Below are positions 18,241 to 25,754 of a DNA stretch of 64,000 nt, piece by piece; position 1 is the stretch's first letter, and each line of letters opens with the position of its first letter. Under the pieces are notes generated by a model. It did not search any database and had not been told where the DNA came from. It saw nothing but the letters and a program-made list of their open reading frames with translations. The stretch is from Clostridia bacterium. GTDB taxonomy: Bacteria; Bacillota; Clostridia; Lachnospirales; Lachnospiraceae. A program made the position numbers and the translations under genes. The stretch covers positions 99,620 to 163,619 of the forward strand of contig CAJTEN010000011.1 of assembly GCA_910575245.1 (NCBI GenBank), in the 5' to 3' direction.

Positions 18241-18666
18241 TTAAAAATGTTTTTCAAAATGTTTATACAGAGCAATCCCTAAAAATGTTTGCAGTAGAAA
18301 TAAACCAAATATAATTCCTATAATCCATGCTTCAATATGAAGTAATGCAAGTACAAAAGCAACAAACAAGTACACGAAAGCCATTAACTGATACACTAAA
18401 GAACCAGCTTTCATTCTTAAAAATACTTTTCTTTCATCAACACTATTGATATGATTTTCTCTATTTATATTTTCCAATTTTTCTTTATTTTTTGGCATTT
18501 CATAATAATAAATTTTAAGTAATTGAGCACATGAAGCAAAAGCTAAGCCGAACCCCATTGCGTAAAAAAGTGTAGAGTAATAGTCAGTGTCAATAACGAA
18601 ATATCCAAAACATATAAAGATTATGCCTATAATAATCTCAATGATACATGATAATTTTTTCTTCAT
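18241..18666 (-). CDS. Three- to four-helix membrane protein of the element cargo
   Basis: The reading of about 141 aa starts MKKKLSCIIEIIIGIIFICF. AAAGGTGG lies 8 nt upstream, making this ATG better than a GTG four codons earlier. Two hydrophobic helices come first, a charged central loop (NKEKLENINRENHINSVDER) follows, then two more helices. It shares the central loop pattern (DERxxxxxxxAGS) with the neighbouring membrane protein, suggesting related subunits. Strongly AT-rich compared with the host genes. Function unknown. Third gene of an XRE-led operon. Confidence 0.7.
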   Translation of the reverse strand: MKKKLSCIIEIIIGIIFICFGYFVIDTDYYSTLFYAMGFGLAFASCAQLLKIYYYEMPKNKEKLENINRENHINSVDERKVFLRMKAGSLVYQLMAFVYLFVAFVLALLHIEAWIIGIIFGLFLLQTFLGIALYKHFEKHF

Positions 18667-18689
18667 TGTCAATTCCACCTTTCATATAA

Positions 18690-19103
18690 CTACATTTTCT
18701 TATCTAAATAACGAGCTGTTAGAAACCATGTAATTTGCCCGACAGCAATAACTCCTGTTATCGAAAAAAATACAACTTTACTCATATATCCCATAAATAT
18801 AAGGGCAAATAATACAAGAACCAATAATGTAAGTGTTACTTTGTAAGCATTCGAAAGAGAAGCGTTAATAATTGCAATATTTCTTTCATCATTTTCTAAT
18901 ATTTGCATTTCTTTTGTCGGCTTACTGAATATATCACACCCCATTACAATCAATATTATCCCAATAAATGTTGTACCATAGACAACCAAATCTGGACGAG
19001 GTACAGGTAATAGTCGATGTACGCCTAAACCATAAGTTAGTAAACCACCTAAAAAAATTATTACACCGATGAACAATTCGACTTTTTGTATCTTATGCCT
19101 CAT
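18690..19103 (-). CDS. Four-helix membrane protein of the element cargo
   Basis: The 137-aa protein starts MRHKIQKVELFIGVIIFLGG with AGGAGG upstream. Four hydrophobic helices surround a cytoplasmic-type loop containing MQILENDERNIAIINASLSNAY. Small proteins of this kind, paired with a short XRE regulator, are widespread in Firmicutes, but their role is not established as far as I know. Its start overlaps the XRE stop codon (ATGA), so the genes are translationally coupled. AT-rich like its neighbours. Confidence 0.75.
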   Translation of the reverse strand: MRHKIQKVELFIGVIIFLGGLLTYGLGVHRLLPVPRPDLVVYGTTFIGIILIVMGCDIFSKPTKEMQILENDERNIAIINASLSNAYKVTLTLLVLVLFALIFMGYMSKVVFFSITGVIAVGQITWFLTARYLDKKM

Positions 19104-19303
19104 TTACTTTCCTCCTCATAAATAAAAATTTCTTCAATGCTCATTTGAAAGTATCTTGCGATTTTAAAGGCTAACATGATAGAGGGATTGTAGCGTCCAT
19201 TTTCTAAAGAGCCTATTGTTTGACGAGATACTTCAAGTGCAGTAGCTAAATCTTCTTGTTTAATACCTCTTTGTTTTCGTAATTCTTCTAATCGATTTTT
19301 CAA
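19100..19303 (-). CDS. XRE-family helix-turn-helix regulator
   Basis: The 67-aa protein is a single Cro/CI-type DNA-binding domain: LRKQRGIKQEDLATALEVSR is helices 1-2, QTIGSLENGRYNPSIMLAFK the recognition helix and beyond. The start is TTG, preceded by GGAGG. It leads the three-gene operon with two membrane proteins. Two copies of AAGCAYACTTTCC flank its promoter and are the natural candidates for its own operators, so it probably represses its operon. Confidence 0.88.
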   Translation of the reverse strand: MKNRLEELRKQRGIKQEDLATALEVSRQTIGSLENGRYNPSIMLAFKIARYFQMSIEEIFIYEEESK

Positions 19304-19320
19304 AATATCCTCCTTCCTAC

Positions 19321-19383
19321 GGAAAGCATACTTTCCATACCTTTATTATAGCAAAAATAATTCTGATGTCAAGCACACTTTCC
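19321..19383 (-). promoter_or_regulatory. Promoter and twin operators of the XRE module
   Basis: Minus strand: TTGACA (19367-19372), 16 nt, TATAAT (19345-19350), a strong promoter about 45 nt upstream of the XRE start. The motif AAGCAYACTTTCC occurs at 19371-19383, overlapping the -35 box, and again at 19324-19336 at the start of transcription, where it forms part of the dyad GGAAAG-CATA-CTTTCC. This placement is typical of autorepression. Confidence 0.7.
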
Positions 19384-19489
19384 ATCTTAGATGATCATTC
19401 TGCACTTTCCCAATTGCTATCTTTATGAAGCGTATACTTGTGGCGTTATACCTCTTCTGAGAAAACGAGAGAATTTTTTCTTTAGGAAA

Positions 19490-19519
19490 AGCGGTAGGGA
19501 CAATCAATTCCCTACCGCT
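19490..19519. terminator. Hairpin between XRE promoter and VirB6-like fragment
   Basis: 11-bp perfect arms AGCGGTAGGGA / TCCCTACCGCT with an 8-nt loop. The better T-run is in minus-strand orientation (CTTTTCC). It may end transcription entering from the right or be left from a lost gene. Confidence 0.55.
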
Positions 19520-19609
19520 TGAGTGCTTTATACAAAAATCAGTTCTATTGGTACGATTTCTCTTGCCCTTGCTTGTATTTCGTTCATTTTTCCAACCCAC
19601 AAAATAAAG

Positions 19610-19795
19610 GTTGGCTCTCTGCTGGGAATCTTCCTGCAATCCTTTTTCGTGCAGTTCACCATGACGGCCCTGAATATCGTGGTGTTCGTCATTGTCTACG
19701 GACGCATGATAGAAATTTACCTGATGACCAGCCCTGCCCCTATCCCCTTTGCCACCATCGCCAACCGGGAGGCCGGGCATATGGGGCGCTTACTA
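19610..19795 (+). pseudogene. Fragment of a VirB6/TrbL-like conjugation membrane protein
   Basis: About 60 codons read GSLLGIFLQSFFVQFTMTAL, then a hydrophobic stretch, then EIYLMTSPAPIPFATIANRE. The last part matches a well-conserved segment of VirB6-like proteins of Gram-positive integrative conjugative elements. Both ends are missing; after ANREAGHMG the frame enters unrelated sequence. It shows that this element derives from, or recombined with, a conjugative element. Confidence 0.6.
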
Positions 19796-19818
19796 AAATA
19801 CTGTTGTAAAATATGCTG

Positions 19819-19847
19819 TTGAATTTTACATCAAATCAGGATATACT
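19819..19847 (+). promoter_or_regulatory. Promoter of the toxin-antitoxin pair
   Basis: TTGAAT, a 17-nt spacer and TATACT, ending 25 nt before the antitoxin ATG, which has GGAGA as ribosome-binding site. Good match in both boxes and spacing. Confidence 0.55.
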
Positions 19848-19872
19848 AAGGGCAGGAAAGGAGAATGTGATT

Positions 19873-20133
19873 ATGCCGAATATCAAACCAATCTCTGATT
19901 TAAGGAATTACAGTGATGTGCTCCGTGACGTATCTGTGGGCGCACCAGTCTTTCTCACCAAAAACGGACGCGGGCGCTATGCAATCATTGACATGCAGGA
20001 CTATGAAAAAACACAGGCCACCCTGAAGCTCATGAGTGAGCTTGCAAAAGGGAAAAAATCTGGAGAGGAAAAGGGATGGCTTTCGTCCTCGGATGTGAGA
20101 ACACATTTCCGGGCAAAGGCAAATGAAGAATAA
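19873..20133 (+). CDS. Phd/YefM-family antitoxin
   Basis: The 86-aa protein starts MPNIKPISDLRNYSDVLRDV, the classic N-terminal DNA-binding fold of YefM/Phd antitoxins, with FLTKNGRGRYAIIDMQDYEK following. The helical C-terminus would wrap the toxin. The start chosen has AAAGGAGA upstream; a longer frame begins further left without support. It overlaps the toxin gene by 11 nt. It should neutralise the toxin and repress the pair's promoter, as is known for the family. Confidence 0.9.
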   Translation: MPNIKPISDLRNYSDVLRDVSVGAPVFLTKNGRGRYAIIDMQDYEKTQATLKLMSELAKGKKSGEEKGWLSSSDVRTHFRAKANEE

Positions 20134-20461
20134 CATCCACTACTCCCCGGAGGCCCAGAACGACCTGAACGAAATCTGGGAGTATATTACCTTTGAATTA
20201 TGTAATCCGCAAGCCGCTGAAAACACTGTAAACAAAATCATGGACACTGTTGATGAACTGGAAAATTTTTCAGAAATCGGCGTTCCGCTGTCCTCTGTGA
20301 CAGATATAGAAAGCGACTACCGATTTCTCACCAGTGGAAATTACATGGTTTTCTACCGTGTGAATGGGCAGGATGTGTACATTGACCGTGTTCTCTACGG
20401 CAGACGGGATTATCTTCGGATTCTGTTTCCTGATCTGCCGCAGAATGACAACGAAGGATAA
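20123..20461 (+). CDS. RelE/ParE-family toxin
   Basis: The 112-aa protein begins MKNNIHYSPEAQNDLNEIWE, typical of the ParE/RelE superfamily, followed by the PLSSVTDIESDYRFLTSGNY strand region and the basic YIDRVLYGRRDYLRILF end. Family toxins either cut mRNA on the ribosome or poison gyrase; which applies cannot be told from sequence alone. It is intact and in the order antitoxin-toxin, so it may stabilise the otherwise decayed element. Confidence 0.88.
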   Translation: MKNNIHYSPEAQNDLNEIWEYITFELCNPQAAENTVNKIMDTVDELENFSEIGVPLSSVTDIESDYRFLTSGNYMVFYRVNGQDVYIDRVLYGRRDYLRILFPDLPQNDNEG

Positions 20462-20499
20462 AACAAAATATTGTAACGATGGAACCGCTGGCTGACAGT

Positions 20500-20973
20500 T
20501 GGCGGTTTTTTATTGCTCCGGGCCAACCTGGCCCGAAGTCTGGAAAGAGGGATACCATGCCGGGACGGGCTCCACGCCGCTACAAGATGGACGAAAACGG
20601 AACCATGCACTCTGCCTTTCACGGAAAGCTCCCGGAGGAATTTTCTTCTTTTCCAGAAGGTCTCAGAAGAAACCCTCGCCGCCATCCATGCGGCGGGCTA
20701 TGACTATCAGGGCGGAGCCGTCATTCCCCGGCCCGGAAAGGACGAAACAGACATGGCGGAACAGGAAACAAAATTCCGGCGCTGGAAAAACAGCCGGCCA
20801 GTCTTGCCGATTTTCTCTCACTGATGGAGCAGTCTGGCTATGAAGTCAAACAACGCGAGTGCTGTCTTTTCGCGTTTCCCCACAGGACAAAAAGGAAACG
20901 GGCCGCCATGTCATTTTGTATGAAGAAAGCTGTTTTATTGATAGGATAAGCCTGACTTTTCATACAATAGTAT
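20500..20973 (+). pseudogene. Decayed element genes between toxin and recombinase
   Basis: Coherent protein segments occur in alternating frames. One reads VSEETLAAIHAAGYDYQGGA (near 20660-20720). Another reads PASLADFLSLMEQSGYEVKQ (near 20795-20855), continuing after a shift as ETGRHVILYEESCFIDRISL up to a stop near 20970. They look like the end of a frameshifted mobilization or accessory gene. I do not recognise the family. Confidence 0.4.
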
Positions 20974-21175
20974 GAAGCTAGAATTTGAGGTGATTGTCAT
21001 AGGAAAGCAAAAGGAGGTTTGCTACTTACTTCAAAAAAAGGATTCTGACAGTTCTGAAACCGCAAGGAAAAAAGAAGCTCTTAGCAGACGGGGGTATCTG
21101 GTTGTTACCATTATTGAGGGCAATCAGGCAATGGAAAATGGATTGCGGGATATAGTCCGCAACCATTTTCACTGA
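20972..21175 (+). CDS. 67-aa hypothetical protein upstream of recombinase
   Basis: Starts MKLEFEVIVIGKQKEVCYLL and continues with a charged middle and a beta-like end (RGYLVVTIIEGNQAMENGLR). No strong ribosome-binding site precedes the ATG and the upstream region is decayed, so it may itself be a remnant. It ends 74 nt before the recombinase start. No family recognised. Confidence 0.4.
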   Translation: MKLEFEVIVIGKQKEVCYLLQKKDSDSSETARKKEALSRRGYLVVTIIEGNQAMENGLRDIVRNHFH

Positions 21176-21187
21176 CCGGCGACAACA

Positions 21188-21220
21188 TTGTGTCACTCTG
21201 CCTATATGGTAAAATATAGG
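21188..21220 (+). promoter_or_regulatory. Recombinase promoter overlapping a dyad
   Basis: TTGTGT (21188-21193), 16 nt, TAAAAT (21210-21215). The inverted repeat CCTATAT / ATATAGG (21201-21207 and 21214-21220) covers the -10 region, so a protein bound there could shut off the recombinase. The regulator is unknown. Confidence 0.45.
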
Positions 21221-21249
21221 TAGAAAGCAAGATAAGGAGAACGATTTTT

Positions 21250-23688
21250 ATGATGACAGCAATCCATACTCCCACAATAATAGACGGTTATGTCCGCCTC
21301 TCCAGAGACGATAACAAGAGAAATTATTCCTCTATCGAAAACCAGAAACTGATTATCCAGAAATACGCAGAAGAAAACAACATGATTGTACGCCACATCT
21401 ACGAGGACGACGGCATTTCCGGCTATTCCTTCAACCGTCCCCAGTTTCAGAACATGATGGCCAATCTCGGTTCCATAGATGCAATCGTGGCGAAAGACCT
21501 TTCAAGAATCGGAAGGCACAATGCGAAGGTACTGCTTTTTCTCGAAGAAATGGAGGAACAGGGAAAGCGTGTCATTCTGATTGATGACAATTATGATTCC
21601 CTCTATTCTGAAGATGATATTATCGGCATCAAAACATGGGATAATGAACGCCATGTGAAGAACACAAGCCGGAAGGTGAAACGAATCAAAAAAATGGAGC
21701 AGGAAAACGGCACCTTGAAATGTATCCCTCCATTCGGTTATACAAGACACCCGCTGAACAAGCAGATGGTTTTAATTGATGAAGAAGCCGCCGCTATCCT
21801 GAACCTTGAAAAAGACCTTTATCTGGAAGGGAACGGTATACGAAAGATTGCGGAAATACTTTCAGACCGAGGCGTCCCCACGCCTACCATGCTGCAAAAG
21901 GAACGCTACGAGGCCCTGGGCCTGCCCTATCATCGGGAAGTCGCCCATATGTGGAGCTACGGCATGGTGAAAGATACCCTTTTTAACGATTATCATAACG
22001 GCGTACTTAGAACCCACAAAAGAGAGAGAATGACCATCAACGGCAAAGACAAAAAGATTTCCAAAGACCAGCAATATGTTTTCCCGGACCACCACCCGAA
22101 AATATTTGATGACGATACCATGAAGCTTCTCTTTGAGGTGAAAGACAGCCGCCATCACAGCCAGTACCGGGGCCAGAAGAAACACATCAACCTCTTTTCC
22201 GGGTGTCTGTACTGCGAAGACTGCGGCATGAAGCTGACCGCAATCAACCGCCCGAACCGTGGGAAATATTATGTGTGCGGCACCTACAACAAAAAGGGAA
22301 AGCAGTTTTGTGAGCATGCCCATCTGGTGACAGAAGAAACCCTGACGGACGCTTTGGTTAAATATCTCACCCTCTGCCGTGACTCTCTGGCAGACATCAT
22401 ACAGAATTTCGACCTGTCAAACTTAAAGGCTCCCACTTACTCCGCAGACAACGGCAAACAGAGACTGGAAAACGAGCTGGAAAGAATCAAGAAAGAGCTG
22501 AAAACACTGATTACCCAAAAGGTAAAGGAACTCACGGCAAATCCGGGGATGTCTGAAATTATCAATGAAACATACGCCTCTCTACAGACAGAAAAAATGG
22601 AGCGTATCTCTGCTATTGAAAAAACTCTGCAAGATTTGACGAAGAAGCCCCATATCTCCGCTGTGGCAATCAAACCGGGCCTTCAAACCGCACTGGATAT
22701 TCTGAATGAAGTGTTGGAGCAAAAAAGTCTGACCCGGACGGACATTGAGGTTCTTGTAGAAAAAATCATTGTAGACAAGGACGGAAATGTTGACATCTAT
22801 TTGAAACATGGTCTCGGCAATCTGGCGGCCTATGATTTCAAAGCCGACAAGGTAAATCTGAAGCTCACCATGATGATAGAGGCAATCCGGCTTCTGGAAA
22901 AGGACGAGACAGGTTTTACCTCTGTAAAATTCCTGGCGGAAAGCCTGAAAGCTATGGGATATCCCATGCACAAGAAAAAATTTGCCACCTACATGGAGCA
23001 TTTGCTGGACCTGGGGCTGGTGGAAAAGACGGGAATCTACCATTATCCATACAGAATCGTGGCTTCTAAGGAGAAATTGCATGATGTGGAAAATATGTTC
23101 ATCATGCTAAGGCAGGCAGGCGGTATGCCGGAAATGGTATTCGAATATATTTTAAAGAAAAACGGCATCGACCCGTCAGCCGATCTTGCCATTGACCAGA
23201 GCATAGATTTCGGTTCCACTGCTGCTGCTTTCTCAGGAGGCCAGGCAGAATTTACAGTCGAATTCGAGCCCCACGCCACCTCACTGGAAGCCAAGGGCGA
23301 CGGCTACGTGGTTGCTTCTCTGGGCAAAGATTCCGGTTATGTACCTTATACCGCCTTCTCCGCCAAGAAAAGCTATATCGAGGAACATCCGGATGTCATC
23401 CAGTCCTTCACCAATGCACTGCAAAAGGGTATGGATTATGTACAGACCCATTCTGCCGCCGAAATTGCCAAAGTGATTTCGCCGCAGTTCGAAGAAACAG
23501 ACTTAGACACCATTACCACGATCGTGGAACGTTATGCATCACAGGACACATGGAACAGCAACCTGATCTTTGAGGAAGACAGTTTTACTCTCCTTCAGAA
23601 TATCCTGGAAGAAGCAGGCGAGCTGGATGAACGGGTACCCTATGCTGATCTGGTAGATGTCACCTATGCCAAAAAAGCCGCTCCATGA
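21250..23688 (+). CDS. Large serine recombinase fused in frame to host lipoprotein tail
   Basis: Residues 1-626 are a large serine recombinase. The catalytic Ser18 is in GYVRLSRDD. The resolvase domain continues through SRIGRHNAKVLLFLEEMEEQ, a recombinase domain follows, then a zinc ribbon (CLYCEDCGMKL...CGTYNKKGKQFCEHA near 318-355) and a coiled coil near 400-440. From the attachment core (AGGMP) on, the frame runs without a stop into 186 codons of the split substrate-binding protein. The natural recombinase C-terminus therefore seems to lie across the crossover site. GGAGA precedes the ATG. The activity of the chimera is unknown. Confidence 0.88.
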   Translation: MMTAIHTPTIIDGYVRLSRDDNKRNYSSIENQKLIIQKYAEENNMIVRHIYEDDGISGYSFNRPQFQNMMANLGSIDAIVAKDLSRIGRHNAKVLLFLEEMEEQGKRVILIDDNYDSLYSEDDIIGIKTWDNERHVKNTSRKVKRIKKMEQENGTLKCIPPFGYTRHPLNKQMVLIDEEAAAILNLEKDLYLEGNGIRKIAEILSDRGVPTPTMLQKERYEALGLPYHREVAHMWSYGMVKDTLFNDYHNGVLRTHKRERMTINGKDKKISKDQQYVFPDHHPKIFDDDTMKLLFEVKDSRHHSQYRGQKKHINLFSGCLYCEDCGMKLTAINRPNRGKYYVCGTYNKKGKQFCEHAHLVTEETLTDALVKYLTLCRDSLADIIQNFDLSNLKAPTYSADNGKQRLENELERIKKELKTLITQKVKELTANPGMSEIINETYASLQTEKMERISAIEKTLQDLTKKPHISAVAIKPGLQTALDILNEVLEQKSLTRTDIEVLVEKIIVDKDGNVDIYLKHGLGNLAAYDFKADKVNLKLTMMIEAIRLLEKDETGFTSVKFLAESLKAMGYPMHKKKFATYMEHLLDLGLVEKTGIYHYPYRIVASKEKLHDVENMFIMLRQAGGMPEMVFEYILKKNGIDPSADLAIDQSIDFGSTAAAFSGGQAEFTVEFEPHATSLEAKGDGYVVASLGKDSGYVPYTAFSAKKSYIEEHPDVIQSFTNALQKGMDYVQTHSAAEIAKVISPQFEETDLDTITTIVERYASQDTWNSNLIFEEDSFTLLQNILEEAGELDERVPYADLVDVTYAKKAAP
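23115..23688 (+). pseudogene. Substrate-binding lipoprotein, 3' part (split by insertion)
   Basis: The second part of the gene begun at 17096. After the shared AGGMP codons it reads EMVFEYILKKNGIDPSADLA, with GYVPYTAFSAKKSYIEEHPD and a helical C-terminus ending YADLVDVTYAKKAAP, typical of the second lobe of SsuA/NMT1-type binding proteins. It has no start of its own and is translated, if at all, as the tail of the recombinase. Excision of the element would restore the gene. Confidence 0.85.
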
Positions 23689-23762
23689 TTCTTCCTGCTC
23701 TTCATGGAACCCATGCGCCGTGTCAGACATGAGCCCTTGCACATGTCTGCATGAAAGAATAC

Positions 23763-23801
23763 GAGTCAGGAGTATACAAAAACGATATACTCCTGACTCT
23801 A
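23763..23801 (+). terminator. Terminator after the split lipoprotein gene
   Basis: Arms AGTCAGGAGTATA and TATACTCCTGACT around a short A-rich loop, 75 nt after the stop. It lies between convergent genes and is long and stable, so it can stop transcription from both sides. Confidence 0.7.
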
Positions 23802-23824
23802 TCATGAGGAAAGCATACCGACAG

Positions 23825-24481
23825 CTACAATTCCTTTTTCACCCGCGGCAGGTTCCACCGGTAGTATGCTGCCAGAAACCTGATCAGTATCACAAGCACG
23901 GAGGATATGAGCATCGCCGGAATCTGCCCGAAACTATGGTATATATATACACAGCTTAAGGCTCCCCCTAAGGATGCACAGGCATAAATATGCTTTACAA
24001 AAATATAGGGAGGAACCTCCGCCATCATGTCCCGCAGCAAGCCGCCGCCCACACCGGTAAGCGTTCCCAGAAATACCAGAAGAAAACTGTTATCCTGATA
24101 GCCGTTCTGTATTCCTGTCATCACTCCCATTACCGTAAAAATACCAAGTCCTACAGAGTCCATGACAAACATGACTCTATCGTACAGCAAGCCGGCCTTC
24201 CCCCGCAGCAAGCCTTGTCTGAAATAGAAACCGGCGAATACAAGCAAAGCCGTACTGACGGCAACCGCCACATAGACCGGTTTTACCAATGCTCCCGGTA
24301 TATTGCCGAGAATCACATCTCGTATCATCCCCCCGCCCACTGCGGTAATCACTCCCAGTACGCATACTCCGAAAACATCCATTCCACGCTCTATGCCGAC
24401 TATCGCACCAGACGCCGCAAATGCAATTGTCCCGACAATCTCCATATAGAACACTATGTCAAATATCTGACCCGGCTCCAT
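23825..24481 (-). CDS. TRIC/UPF0126-family membrane protein (YadS/YicG type)
   Basis: The 218-aa protein is two repeats of a three-helix unit plus one helix. The repeat signatures AASGAIVGIERGMDVFGVCV / GGGMIRDVILG near residues 23-59 and MGVMTGIQNGY / GGGLLRDMMAEVPP near 117-155 are those of the prokaryotic TRIC channel family, which conducts potassium in characterised members. GGAGGGG lies before the ATG. Its start overlaps the DUF1836 gene by 23 nt, indicating coupling. Confidence 0.9.
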   Translation of the reverse strand: MEPGQIFDIVFYMEIVGTIAFAASGAIVGIERGMDVFGVCVLGVITAVGGGMIRDVILGNIPGALVKPVYVAVAVSTALLVFAGFYFRQGLLRGKAGLLYDRVMFVMDSVGLGIFTVMGVMTGIQNGYQDNSFLLVFLGTLTGVGGGLLRDMMAEVPPYIFVKHIYACASLGGALSCVYIYHSFGQIPAMLISSVLVILIRFLAAYYRWNLPRVKKEL

Positions 24482-25121
24482 TCTTCCCCTCCATCTTATT
24501 CTTCTGTCTCTTTTCGCCTCTGCCCGGCTCTTCTTTTCTCATCCCGTCTATCATTTTCTCGATCAGCAACTTTTTCACATAAACATCAAAACTCAGCATA
24601 CAAATAAATGCAAAGCTTTGCAGAAAATCCCTGTTGTCCGGGGGTGCATCCTGAAAAGTCTGCTCGGATCTGCGGAACCTCTCCATAATATCGGCTTTTA
24701 GAATATCAATCTGCTCCTTCTCCAGTCCAAATGCTTCTTCATAAATTTCTTCCAGTCCGTAATCTCCTGCCGTATTGAAGAATTTACCCGTGATCGGCCG
24801 CAGCAGCTGCTGTATATCGCTGATCGAGAGAATTCCTTTATAATAATAAATAAAGATAAGAAGCATCACATGCTCTTTGGAATACTTCTTCTTAACCGGC
24901 GGCGGAAGCAGATCATTCTTCGCATAATTATTGATCATCGTTTTGGTCAATATTTTATCTTCCTCGGGATTTCTTGTCGAATGCTTCAGATGCGCCTCCA
25001 TAAAAGTCGTAACCTGATCCATATACAGATCAATGTCCGGAATATCTTCCGCTCTGATATACTCAATCCTGTCAAGGCTTGCCAATATACTGTTCAGTAA
25101 GTCTTCGGTGTTAATTGTCAT
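24459..25121 (-). CDS. DUF1836 protein
   Basis: The 220-aa soluble protein has the DUF1836 pattern: TKTMINNYAKNDLLPPPVKK near residue 58, KKYSKEHVMLLIFIYYYKGI and LSISDIQQLLRPI. This segment resembles a MerR-type winged helix, so a regulator role is often supposed but not proven to my knowledge. GGGGG precedes the ATG. It is upstream of and overlaps the TRIC-family gene, so both are likely cotranscribed. Confidence 0.85.
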   Translation of the reverse strand: MTINTEDLLNSILASLDRIEYIRAEDIPDIDLYMDQVTTFMEAHLKHSTRNPEEDKILTKTMINNYAKNDLLPPPVKKKYSKEHVMLLIFIYYYKGILSISDIQQLLRPITGKFFNTAGDYGLEEIYEEAFGLEKEQIDILKADIMERFRRSEQTFQDAPPDNRDFLQSFAFICMLSFDVYVKKLLIEKMIDGMRKEEPGRGEKRQKNKMEGKNGAGSDI

Positions 25122-25392
25122 ATTCTGTGCCCCTCTTTAGAATAATGTGCCAGCTGGTATCATTTGAATAGATACAGTCCATTATATAGTTTCTATTACT
25201 ACATGACAAGTGTCTCTTCTGCAAATATTTAAATCTTTGTAACAGTACAGCCCTGGGCTTCCCTATTACGTGATCTGCCTTCATACCCATTTACAAATAT
25301 ACTGCATTGTGTTATATTCATACATAACAGCAATACAGTTTTAACGTACGAAAGTACATACTGTCAATGCAGAGATACAGGAGGTCCGTTTT

Positions 25393-25680
25393 ATGAATAA
25401 GAAATTGAAAACCGATGCGGTGGATCAGTTGTTTGAAGCCATACTTTCTCTGGAAACGAAGGAAGAATGCTACGCTTTCTTTGAAGACCTGTGTACGGTC
25501 AACGAATTACTCTCCTTATCTCAGCGCTTCGATGTTGCCGCCATGCTGAGAAATCACAGGACATATCTTGAGATAGCCGAGAAGACCGGCGCATCTACCG
25601 CTACGATCAGCCGCGTTAACCGGTCTCTCAACTATGGAAATGATGGCTATAATATGTTGTTTGAGCGCCTTATGAAATAA
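25393..25680 (+). CDS. YerC/YecD-type TrpR-like regulator
   Basis: The 95-aa protein is a short TrpR-superfamily DNA-binding protein. The helix-turn-helix is in DVAAMLRNHRTYLEIAEKTG and ASTATISRVNRSLNYGNDGY. Length and motifs match the YerC/YecD group of Firmicutes, not tryptophan repressor itself. AGGAGG lies 8 nt before the ATG. No target gene is evident nearby. The neighbours are divergent (DUF1836) and convergent (M23-like). Confidence 0.92.
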   Translation: MNKKLKTDAVDQLFEAILSLETKEECYAFFEDLCTVNELLSLSQRFDVAAMLRNHRTYLEIAEKTGASTATISRVNRSLNYGNDGYNMLFERLMK

Positions 25681-25687
25681 GGCGCTC
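25663..25687 (+). terminator. Hairpin spanning the yerC-like stop codon
   Basis: Perfect 10-bp arms GAGCGCCTTA / TAAGGCGCTC enclose the last codons and the stop of the YerC-type gene, followed by ATTCTT. Terminators that overlap the coding end are unusual but functional in compact loci. Confidence 0.6.
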
Positions 25688-25754
25688 ATTCTTCCGGCAG
25701 ATCTTCCTGGTTCTATGCAGCAGTGAAATTATTCAGCCTGGCCCTGACGGCATA

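Larger units (their letters stand above)
17542..23129 (+). mobile_element. Serine-recombinase integrative element (~5.57 kb), Tn4451-like
   Basis: Bounded by direct copies of GGCAGGCGGTATGCC at 17542-17556 and 23115-23129, giving a unit of 5,573 bp. It carries, left to right, a decayed relaxase tail, two membrane proteins and an XRE regulator on the minus strand, a VirB6-like gene fragment, a toxin-antitoxin pair, decayed reading frames and a large serine recombinase at the right end. Part of the cargo (18.2-19.4k) is clearly more AT-rich than the chromosome. This is the general plan of mobilizable elements with TnpX/TndX-type recombinases, but the transfer genes are broken, so self-mobilization is unlikely. 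Confidence 0.85.
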
